Shown one piece after another: positions 1 through 5,029 of a DNA stretch of 5,029 nt. Numbering within the stretch: the stretch's first letter is position 1; each line of letters opens with the position of its first letter. A program made the position numbers and the translations under genes. The notes beneath the pieces are model-generated. The model was not told the DNA's origin and did no database searches. It worked only from the letters and a program-made list of their open reading frames with translations. Origin of the DNA: Thermoflexibacter sp. (GTDB taxonomy: Bacteria > Bacteroidota > Bacteroidia > Cytophagales > Thermoflexibacteraceae). The stretch covers positions 1 through 5,029 of the forward strand of contig JALOMS010000486.1 of the NCBI GenBank assembly GCA_025455345.1. Reading direction: 5' to 3'.

Positions 1-708
1 GGTATTACAGTTACTTATTGTATCCAAACTTTTTTGGTATTACTGTCTATTATCTTTTGTTTGTTGATAGCTTCTAAGCCCGTTTTGCCTAAGTCCGATA
101 GACTTCCTATCAAACAAAGTTTGCGAGAAGGCATAGCCTTTGTATTTAGTAATCAATTAATTATTAGTGCTATTTCTTTGGATTTGTTTGCGGTATTGTT
201 TGGGGGAGCTGTGGCACTGCTACCTATTTTTGCTTCGGATATACTCCATGTAGGTGCAGAAGGCTTGGGTTTTCTTCGCTCTGCTCCAGCGATAGGCTCA
301 GTATTGATGATGCTTTTTCTCACCTACCGCCCGATTAAGAAACAAGCAGGAAGCATTTTGCTCTGGTCTGTGGGTGGATTTGGAATATGTATGATTCTTT
401 TCGCGCTCTCGACCAGTTTCTGGCTTTCTTTGTTTTTATTGGCTCTGAGCGGAGCGTTTGATAGCGTAAGTGTATTGATTCGCAGTACACTTTTGCAGAC
501 ACTTACACCAGAAAATATGAAAGGGAGAGTTTCTGCTGTTAATAGTATTTTTATAGGCTCATCTAATGAAATTGGGGCATTTGAGTCTGGAGTCGCCGCT
601 AAGTGGCTTGGTACGGAGCCTTCTGTTATTTTTGGCGGGTGTATGACTATTTTAGTAGTAATAGTAACTTCGCTGATAGCTAAGAAGTTACGGAAATTAG
701 ATCTTTGA
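1..708 (+). CDS. MFS exporter, EntS/MFS_3 type (3' part, left edge cut)
   Basis: The frame is open from base 1 to the TGA at 706-708, giving the last 235 residues of a longer protein. The TTG at 34 is only the first possible start codon inside the window and not the real start. The protein is an inner-membrane major facilitator of the group that includes the enterobactin exporter EntS and other proton-driven drug or siderophore exporters. Family marks are a segment reading SDILHVGAEGLGFLRSAPAI (about residues 79-98 of the visible part) and, near the C-terminus, LTPENMKGRVSAVNSIFIGS followed by NEIGAFESG. About six hydrophobic segments are visible, which fits the C-terminal half of a 12-helix protein, and it ends in a basic tail (KKLRKLDL). 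The family is clear; the substrate cannot be read from sequence. The next gene, leuD, begins 92 bases downstream on the same strand, and no strong terminator separates them. Confidence 0.88.
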   Translation, partial: GITVTYCIQTFLVLLSIIFCLLIASKPVLPKSDRLPIKQSLREGIAFVFSNQLIISAISLDLFAVLFGGAVALLPIFASDILHVGAEGLGFLRSAPAIGSVLMMLFLTYRPIKKQAGSILLWSVGGFGICMILFALSTSFWLSLFLLALSGAFDSVSVLIRSTLLQTLTPENMKGRVSAVNSIFIGSSNEIGAFESGVAAKWLGTEPSVIFGGCMTILVVIVTSLIAKKLRKLDL

Positions 709-713
709 TTTTA

Positions 714-721
714 TAAATTTG
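714..721 (+). promoter_or_regulatory. Possible -7 promoter element for leuD
   Basis: TAAATTTG matches the Bacteroidota -7 consensus TAnnTTTG exactly and lies just after the stop codon of the MFS gene, 79 bases before the leuD start. No matching -33 TTG/TTTG is seen at the usual spacing, and such a short AT-rich match can occur by chance. If it is real, leuD has its own promoter and a leader of about 70 bases containing short TTGC-type repeats (742-783). Confidence 0.25.
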
Positions 722-800
722 CCTAAGTACTTATTTTCAAATTTGCATTGAATTTAACTAACTTGCAAGCTCAATTTCTTGCATAAAATTTTAACAGAAA

Positions 801-1403
801 ATGGAAAAACCAAAATTTAAACATCTCATTTCTACTTGTGTTCCTATTGAGATAGAAAATGTTGATACAGACCAAATTATTCCTGCTCGTTTTTTGAAAG
901 CTACTACGCGTGAAGGATTTGGGCAAAATCTTTTTGCTGATTGGAAAAAAGACGCTAATGGCAATCCAAAACCTGATTTTCCGCTCAATGATACGCGCTA
1001 TTCGGGAGAAATCTTAGTAACAGGCAAGAATTTTGGCTCAGGGTCGAGTCGCGAACATGCGGCTTGGGCTATTTATGACTATGGTTTCAGGGTTGTTATT
1101 TCCTCTTTTTTTGCAGATATTTTTAAAAGCAACTCTCTGAACAATGGGCTTTTGGTAGTGCAGGTTTCTGATAAGTTTTTAACAACGCTTTTCGAGGCAA
1201 TAAAAGTCAATAATCAAACAAAAGTAGAAGTAGATTTAGAAAGTCAGCTTGTAAAAATAGTAGAATCTGGCATATCGGAAAGTTTTGAAATTAATCCATA
1301 CAAAAAAGTCTGCCTATTGAACGGGTATGACGATATAGATTTTGTGCTTTCCCTCAAAGACAAAATAGAAGATTTTGAAGTAAGTAGAAGTGTAATGACT
1401 TAG
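801..1403 (+). CDS. leuD: 3-isopropylmalate dehydratase small subunit
   Basis: LeuD pairs with the iron-sulfur subunit LeuC in the cytoplasm. The enzyme isomerises 2-isopropylmalate to 3-isopropylmalate, the second step of leucine biosynthesis. The 200-residue length is normal for bacterial LeuD (about 200). The small-subunit swivel-domain motifs are intact: NVDTDQIIPARFL at residues 20-32, and GKNFGSGSSREHA at 75-87, which forms the substrate-recognition loop and contains the conserved GSSREHA. A typical IYDYGFRVVISSFFADIF segment follows. The ATG at 801 is chosen because MEKPKFKHLIST leads directly into the conserved N-terminal strand, and no Shine-Dalgarno is expected in this phylum. No leuC, leuA or leuB is in the window: the upstream neighbour is an exporter and the downstream genes are on the other strand. 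LeuC must therefore be encoded further upstream or elsewhere. Nothing suggests the gene is broken. The homoaconitase/citraconate-type small subunits are related, but length and motifs fit LeuD best. Confidence 0.95.
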   Translation: MEKPKFKHLISTCVPIEIENVDTDQIIPARFLKATTREGFGQNLFADWKKDANGNPKPDFPLNDTRYSGEILVTGKNFGSGSSREHAAWAIYDYGFRVVISSFFADIFKSNSLNNGLLVVQVSDKFLTTLFEAIKVNNQTKVEVDLESQLVKIVESGISESFEINPYKKVCLLNGYDDIDFVLSLKDKIEDFEVSRSVMT

Positions 1404-1417
1404 ACTAATTTCGTTAA

Positions 1418-1450
1418 ATAAATTCCATTTCTTTGAGAAATGGAATTTAT
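1418..1450. terminator. Perfect hairpin between convergent genes, likely bidirectional terminator
   Basis: ATAAATTCCATTTC (1418-1431) is exactly complementary to GAAATGGAATTTAT (1437-1450), with the loop TTTGA; an extra T-A pair inside leaves a 3-base loop. It begins 15 bases after the leuD stop and ends 34 bases before the end of the minus-strand DUF1015 gene, which is where a shared terminator for converging transcripts would sit. The stem is AT-rich and no long T-run follows on either strand, so it is not a textbook intrinsic terminator. It may instead act by stalling polymerase or protecting the 3' end. Confidence 0.55.
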
Positions 1451-1484
1451 AAATCTCATATTCAAAAGTTAACCTCCTCTTATC

Positions 1485-2783
1485 TTATCCAATACTTCCA
1501 AACACAAAACCGCTAATCACTTTTGGATAGAAATAGGTAGATTTTTGGGGTAGGGTATAACCACTATGACAAACTTGTTTGACTTGGTGCATCGTAACAG
1601 GATTGACGATAAATGCTACTTGCGCCTTCCCATGAATAATCTCACTCAAACATTCTGTAAAATTTCGCTCATAGCTGATATGGGGGCTACTGCGCTGTAA
1701 TTTGCCTTCTATTCCCAAAGTTTCTTGAAACACAAAATAGTGCAAAACAGTCAAATCTAATTTTTTGACTAATAAGGGAAAATCCCAATCCAAATTATTA
1801 AAATACTCTTCTTTTAAAGTTATTTTAAAGGCACTTTCTGTTCCCTCGTTTGACTGCTCGCACAAGATAATGCCAAAAGTCCATAATTTTCCACTAATTA
1901 TTTCATTCAAATCACACACATTATCAACCTGTTGTATTTTAAAATATTTTTCTAATTTTTGTAAAAAAGTAGTAGCATCATAAGGAGGAAAGTTCTTAAG
2001 TAAACGATGTGTAGGTAATATTTTCAAATCCTCTGATTCGCTATTGGACAGAAACATCAAATGGAAGTGATAGTCTTCTTCTGTTGAATCAGGTGTGTTT
2101 TTTGCGGAAAATTTGTGTTTCAGGGCAAGCGAACTTTCGTAGCGATGATGTCCGTCTGCCAAGATGATTTGTTTGTCTTTTAGGTATTGTCTAAACAAGG
2201 AGATAGTTTGTGGGTCATCTATTTTGGCGAGTACATCTCTTACTCCTTGATAATCTTCGGTTTCATAAATTGGATTTTGCATAGCCTTGTCCATGTAAGG
2301 CTCTAACAGATGTTTTTCATCGGTATAGATTCCATGCGTAGGGCTTGTATTGAGCATGGTTTTTTCCAATAGCTCTATTCTATCATTGACGGCATGAGGT
2401 ATAGTATTTTCGTGCCTAAGTAATACATTCTCATGCCAATCATAAGCCCTTATCATACAAATAAAGCCCTTACGACAAAGCACCTCAAGATGCTCAGGTA
2501 ATGAAAAATATTGATAATAGACATAAATAGCAGGTTTTTCATCTTGAGAGATAATTTTCTCCTCTTTCCATTTTTTAAAAGTTTCTGCCGCTATATCTCC
2601 TGCACTTCTGTTTGTATCTTGGACTAAAGGTACAGAGAGATGAATACTATTGTACTGATGTTGATAAAGTCTGTGTCTTTGTTGTTCGGAAACTACATCA
2701 AAGAGAGGAGCGGTTAGTTCACCTATTTGAGGTCTAAGCACTTCACTGTATCGCCATGCTCTAAAAGGGCGTATATCTGCCAT
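1485..2783 (-). CDS. DUF1015 family protein (COG4198), function unknown
   Basis: This 432-residue soluble, probably cytoplasmic protein belongs to the DUF1015 family, whose biochemical role is not established; the length is normal for the family (about 400-430). Visible marks in order are: MADIRPFRAWRYSE at the N-terminus; TAPLFDVVS at 24-32, where most relatives read PPYD; YNSIHLSVP at 44-52; the DTNRSAGDIAAETFKKW block at 56-72; IYVYYQYF at 86-93; the central ADGHHRYE box at 209-216; FIVNPV at 391-396; and the C-terminal LPQKSTYFYPKVISG at 411-425. All of these are conserved family positions, so the gene looks intact. The ATG at 2783 is chosen because the conserved IRPFRA motif follows it directly. 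It lies 60 bases downstream of the STAS-like gene on the same strand and may be co-transcribed with it. Members in other genomes often lie near serine biosynthesis genes (from memory), but none is seen here. The ADGHHR box resembles the G-H-R motif of ParB-like proteins; any functional link is inference. Confidence 0.88.
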   Translation of the reverse strand: MADIRPFRAWRYSEVLRPQIGELTAPLFDVVSEQQRHRLYQHQYNSIHLSVPLVQDTNRSAGDIAAETFKKWKEEKIISQDEKPAIYVYYQYFSLPEHLEVLCRKGFICMIRAYDWHENVLLRHENTIPHAVNDRIELLEKTMLNTSPTHGIYTDEKHLLEPYMDKAMQNPIYETEDYQGVRDVLAKIDDPQTISLFRQYLKDKQIILADGHHRYESSLALKHKFSAKNTPDSTEEDYHFHLMFLSNSESEDLKILPTHRLLKNFPPYDATTFLQKLEKYFKIQQVDNVCDLNEIISGKLWTFGIILCEQSNEGTESAFKITLKEEYFNNLDWDFPLLVKKLDLTVLHYFVFQETLGIEGKLQRSSPHISYERNFTECLSEIIHGKAQVAFIVNPVTMHQVKQVCHSGYTLPQKSTYFYPKVISGFVFGSIG

Positions 2784-2843
2784 GAATGTCTATTGGTTAT
2801 GGTAATGCAAAAACAGCAATCAATATAAATCAAGGGATAAAAA

Positions 2844-3266
2844 CTATGCAGTCAGTAAGCTATTTAGCCACTCTTCGGCTTCTTGTTTATCGGAAAAATA
2901 GGCTAATTTGGATTCCTGCCGCTTGACTTCCCCTGCGATTCGTGTAGTTGAGAGTTTGGATATTTCTTCCTTTGGAAGGACAATAGCCGTAACCGCTAAT
3001 CCTGACTCTTGTATCATTTTTACACTTGGATAAATCACTTTCTCTTGGACGATACTGGGCGTAGTTAGCAGTTCTGAAGTATCATTTAATAATTGGAAAT
3101 TAGGTTTCAGCAAACGAATAGCTTTTTGAATATCAGCAAGATAGTCTGCCAATGCTTCGGGACTACGCCAGAAACCTATCGCTTTGCTATACAAGCGATT
3201 AGTGGCTTGATTTACTTCTAATTCGTAAAGGTTGGTTTTAGCAATGGTAATCAGAGGATTGGACAT
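2844..3266 (-). CDS. Small SpoIIAA/STAS-like domain protein, function unknown
   Basis: A 140-residue acidic-to-neutral soluble protein with no signal peptide or membrane segment. Its pattern is alternating strands and helices: a strand pair LYELEVNQATNRLYSKAIGF (13-32), a helix SPEALADYLADIQKAIRLL (35-53), strand FQLLNDTSEL (57-66), a helix around 70-88, strand AVTAIVLP (91-98), and a final strand-helix LAYFSDKQEAEEWLNSLL (121-138). The order, and the closing 'YFSDKQEAEEWL' (compare F-x-D-x-x-E-A-x-x-W-L), are typical of SpoIIAA-like/STAS-fold small proteins common in Cytophagales. No conserved phosphorylatable serine in an anti-sigma-antagonist context is obvious, so I do not call it an anti-sigma factor antagonist. 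A -7 like element (TACCTTTG, minus strand) lies 23 bases upstream, and the DUF1015 gene follows after 60 bases. The fold assignment is inferred from pattern; the role is unknown. Confidence 0.72.
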   Translation of the reverse strand: MSNPLITIAKTNLYELEVNQATNRLYSKAIGFWRSPEALADYLADIQKAIRLLKPNFQLLNDTSELLTTPSIVQEKVIYPSVKMIQESGLAVTAIVLPKEEISKLSTTRIAGEVKRQESKLAYFSDKQEAEEWLNSLLTA

Positions 3267-3288
3267 AGATAAAACATAATAATTTTGG

Positions 3289-3296
3289 CAAAGGTA
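3289..3296 (-). promoter_or_regulatory. Possible -7 promoter element for the STAS-like/DUF1015 pair
   Basis: Read on the minus strand the sequence is TACCTTTG, an exact match to the Bacteroidota -7 consensus TAnnTTTG, 22 bases before the ATG at 3266. That would give a short leader of about 15-20 bases. No clear -33 TTG is present about 20 bases upstream, so this is a candidate only. It lies in the 160-bp AT-rich divergent region (3267-3426), which must also drive the permease gene on the plus strand. On that side only weak matches are seen (TACATTTA at 3400-3407, with TTG at 3374-3376 slightly too far away). Confidence 0.38.
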
Positions 3297-3426
3297 ATAA
3301 AAATAAAATTTCTGTAAAATTTTTGTAGTTTTCCTTTTTTACTTTCTAAAACTATTATCTTTAAATGCTACTCTTGTAGTCTTTTATTTATTTAAACGAT
3401 ACATTTATTTTAAACCATTAGTAAAT

Positions 3427-4599
3427 ATGAACTTAAAGATACGTATGCAGTTGTCATTTATGATGTTTGTCGAGTATTTTGTTTGGGGTGCTTGGTATGT
3501 AACCATGGGACCTTACTTGATAGAAACCCTTAAAGCAACTGGTAATCAAAATGGAAATGCTTATGCCGCATTGTCTATTGCTACCATGATTTCCCCTTTT
3601 GTCGTGGGCTTAATTGCAGACCGATTTTTTGCCGCCCAAAAGTTTATGGGGGTTTTGCATTTATTAGGTGCTGTCTTGCTTTATCTTTGTACACAAATCA
3701 CTGACCCCGATTTGTTTTTTTGGGTTATTTTGGGCTATTGTTTGTTGTATATGCCTACCATTGCTTTGTCTAATTCTATTGCATTTAACCAATTGACAGA
3801 TGCAGGCAAGCAATTCCCCAATATTAGGGTTTGGGGAACTATTGGTTGGATTGTGGTTGGTCAGTTTTTAGGAAGGGTAAAGTTAGAAGGAATTGACAAC
3901 ATCGCTTTGACTGCAATACCATTTTACATTGCTACGGGCGCATCTTTATTTTTGGGAGTTTATTCATTTTTCTTGCCCAATACTCCACCCAAAAGCACTC
4001 AAAAAGCAAGTATTTCTCAGGTTTTAGGTTTGGACGCTTTGGTACTCTTTAACAATCGCTCTTATTTAATATTCTTTATTGCCTCTATTCTTATTTGTAT
4101 CCCCTTATCATTTTATTACAGCTTTGCAGGTTCTTTTTTGACGCAAATAGGCATGGAAAATGTTACTGCCAATATGACCATGGGACAGATTTCAGAAGCC
4201 TTATTTATGATTGCTATTCCCCTGCTTTATGTACGTCTTGGTGTGAAAAACATCTTGATTTTGGCAATGTTAGCATGGATTAGTCGTTTTCTTGGGATTA
4301 TCTTACATGGGGTTTGCTATGATTTTTTCTTTGTAACAGGTTATATCTATACTGAAGAAAAAGCGGGGGAAAAAATTAAAAATGCCGCACAGGGTTTGAT
4401 TACTTTTGCGACTTATGGTGTAGGAATGTTTATCGGCTCTAAGGTATCAGGAATCGTATTTGATGCTTACAAAGATGAAGCAGGAGTTGTAGCTTGGCTA
4501 TCATTTTGGCTATTCCCTGTGATGGTAACCGTAGGCGTTTTGCTATTATTTCTACTATTTTTTAGAGATAGCAAACCCAAAACTGCTCCTACTTCATAA
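3427..4599 (+). CDS. NupG-type nucleoside:H+ symporter (MFS), probable internal in-frame deletion
   Basis: An inner-membrane major facilitator of the nucleoside:H+ symporter family (NupG/XapB type), expected to import nucleosides with protons. Family marks include the N-terminal FVEYFVWGAWYVTMGPYLIE (residues 14-33), GLIADRFFAAQK (61-72), YMPTIALSNSIAFNQL (108-123), FPNIRVWGTIGWIV (130-143), FFLPNTPP (181-188), MGQISEALFMIAIP (252-265), LGVKNILILAMLAWISRF (271-288), HGVCYDFFFVTGYIY (294-308) and AAQGLITFATYGVGMFIGS (320-338). At 390 residues it is shorter than relatives (about 405-420). The shortfall maps to one place: after SRF288 the family normally has a loop and the first part of another helix before 'LGIILHG', and here L289 follows F288 directly. 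Two membrane segments (about 274-304) are thus fused, leaving about 11 instead of 12 helices. The frame is intact before and after, so the gene is translated but may be non-functional. The ATG at 3427 places the first helix at the usual distance. Substrate specificity is inferred from family only. Confidence 0.85.
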   Translation: MNLKIRMQLSFMMFVEYFVWGAWYVTMGPYLIETLKATGNQNGNAYAALSIATMISPFVVGLIADRFFAAQKFMGVLHLLGAVLLYLCTQITDPDLFFWVILGYCLLYMPTIALSNSIAFNQLTDAGKQFPNIRVWGTIGWIVVGQFLGRVKLEGIDNIALTAIPFYIATGASLFLGVYSFFLPNTPPKSTQKASISQVLGLDALVLFNNRSYLIFFIASILICIPLSFYYSFAGSFLTQIGMENVTANMTMGQISEALFMIAIPLLYVRLGVKNILILAMLAWISRFLGIILHGVCYDFFFVTGYIYTEEKAGEKIKNAAQGLITFATYGVGMFIGSKVSGIVFDAYKDEAGVVAWLSFWLFPVMVTVGVLLLFLLFFRDSKPKTAPTS

Positions 4600-4628
4600 A
4601 AGAATCAGTGATACTTTTTTCTCCTCTA

Positions 4629-4657
4629 TTGGTCTTGAACAAGGCATTCAAGACCAA
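4629..4657 (+). terminator. 11-bp perfect hairpin after the permease gene
   Basis: TTGGTCTTGAA (4629-4639) is exactly complementary to TTCAAGACCAA (4647-4657), with the 7-base loop CAAGGCA, 29 bases after the permease stop. Position and stability fit a transcription terminator. The bases that follow are GAAAAATC rather than a T-run, so it is not a classical intrinsic terminator. The right arm can also pair with a second TCTTGAA copy at 4664-4670, giving a competing 7-bp hairpin. Confidence 0.5.
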
Positions 4658-4730
4658 GAAAAATCTTGAAAAATTCAGACAGTTTATTTACTCTGATTAC
4701 TAAAAAGTTACTCACTTAAAATCATTCGCT

Positions 4731-5029
4731 ATGGCAAATTTAATCTTAAAACTTGGAGACCTTGACCGAAAAATTGATAAACATGAAATTGTTAATATCG
4801 CCAACGAAAATGGACAATCTGTCATTGACAGTAAGAAATATGATTTGCTCAAAGTTTACATTGAATTGAAACGCTATGAGGTATATTTGAAAACTCTTAT
4901 TGACAAAATTAAAGAACATGCTTTTGTGCAAGCGACAGTTCATTCGACACAAAACAAGAACAACAGAAAGACATTTTTATATGCAAATACAAAAGTAGCA
5001 ATTTCAACACGAACAGTTTGGGATTTTTC
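4731..5029 (+). CDS. Unrecognised protein, N-terminal 99 residues (right edge cut)
   Basis: From the ATG at 4731 the frame runs 99 codons without a stop to the window edge, so the gene is incomplete. The protein starts MANLILKLGDLDRKIDKHEI and has a long amphipathic, charged helix at about 36-65 (YDLLKVYIELKRYEVYLKTL then IDKIKEHAFVQ). A polar linker (HSTQNKNNRK, 71-80) follows, then a beta-prone stretch (TFLYANTKVAISTRTVWDF, 81-99). There is no signal peptide or membrane segment and it looks cytoplasmic. I do not recognise the family. A small, lysine-rich, helix-plus-strand protein of this kind would not be out of place in a phage or integrative element, but no mobile-element gene is visible and that idea is weak. 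The real coding frame is favoured over the antisense frame on 4746-4952 because it has a well-placed ATG 132 bases after the permease stop, balanced amphipathic composition and no stop. No Shine-Dalgarno or consensus promoter is seen upstream. Confidence 0.68.
   Translation, partial: MANLILKLGDLDRKIDKHEIVNIANENGQSVIDSKKYDLLKVYIELKRYEVYLKTLIDKIKEHAFVQATVHSTQNKNNRKTFLYANTKVAISTRTVWDF

Noticed and set aside
34..36. TTG as the start of the first MFS gene
   Set aside because: The frame is open to base 1 and the encoded protein is only the C-terminal half of a 12-helix transporter, so the true start lies outside the window.
791..988. 65-codon minus-strand frame over the start of leuD
   Set aside because: It is antisense to the highly conserved N-terminal part of leuD, has no recognisable product and no promoter; a shadow frame.
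1765..1983. 72-codon plus-strand frame inside the DUF1015 gene
   Set aside because: It is antisense to conserved DUF1015 coding sequence and its translation has no protein-like pattern.
2784..2843. Possible separate promoter or operator before the DUF1015 gene (TTGATT repeated on the minus strand)
   Set aside because: No proper -7/-33 pair at correct spacing; the two TTGATT copies are short and AT-rich, so chance is likely.
3374..3407. Possible promoter for the permease (TTG 3374-3376, TACATTTA 3400-3407)
   Set aside because: The -7 has a mismatch at the last base and the 23-base spacing is longer than the usual 19-21, so it is too weak to list as a feature.
4095..4283. 62-codon plus-strand frame inside the permease gene
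   Set aside because: It is out of frame within a clearly conserved membrane protein. I considered whether it marked a frameshift near the deletion, but the permease frame continues intact on both sides.
4746..4952. 68-codon minus-strand frame at the right edge
   Set aside because: It is antisense to the longer open frame starting at 4731, and its Phe/Asn/Ile-rich composition is typical of an AT-rich reverse complement.
1..5029. Search for CRISPR array, tRNA, rRNA, insertion sequence ends, long repeats and toxin-antitoxin or defence genes
   Set aside because: No regularly spaced repeats, cloverleaf, transposase or terminal inverted repeats were seen. Apart from the cut right-edge ORF, the genes are core metabolism, transporters or conserved uncharacterised families.

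Overview
The window looks like ordinary chromosome from a low-GC member of the Bacteroidota, probably a Cytophagales-type bacterium. The reasons are: AT-rich DNA; no recognisable Shine-Dalgarno sequences before the starts; two matches to the Bacteroidota -7 promoter element (TAnnTTTG); and protein families typical of that phylum (a DUF1015 protein of the IRPFRA type, a SpoIIAA/STAS-like small protein, a NupG-type permease). The phylum is well supported by these traits together; a genus cannot be given.

Layout. Bases 1-708 are the 3' part of a major facilitator exporter of the EntS/MFS_3 type, cut by the left edge. Next, on the same strand, is leuD (801-1403), the small subunit of isopropylmalate dehydratase, with no other leucine gene in view. 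A perfect hairpin at 1418-1450 separates leuD from two minus-strand genes that converge on it: a DUF1015 protein (1485-2783) and, upstream of that, a 140-residue STAS-like protein (2844-3266), which probably share a transcript. A 160-bp AT-rich divergent intergenic region (3267-3426) leads to a plus-strand nucleoside permease-like MFS gene (3427-4599). It is followed by a hairpin with an alternative pairing partner (4629-4670). The last 299 bases (4731-5029) are the start of an unrecognised reading frame that stays open to the right edge.

How the genes work together. There is no obvious shared pathway: leucine biosynthesis, two unrelated transporters and two proteins of unknown role. I see no transposase, integrase, CRISPR array, tRNA, rRNA, toxin-antitoxin pair or defence system. 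I do not think the visible part of the window contains a new multi-gene system. The most concrete anomaly is that the NupG-type permease appears to lack about 17-20 residues around residue 288, fusing two membrane segments in frame. The right-edge ORF is the least explained part.
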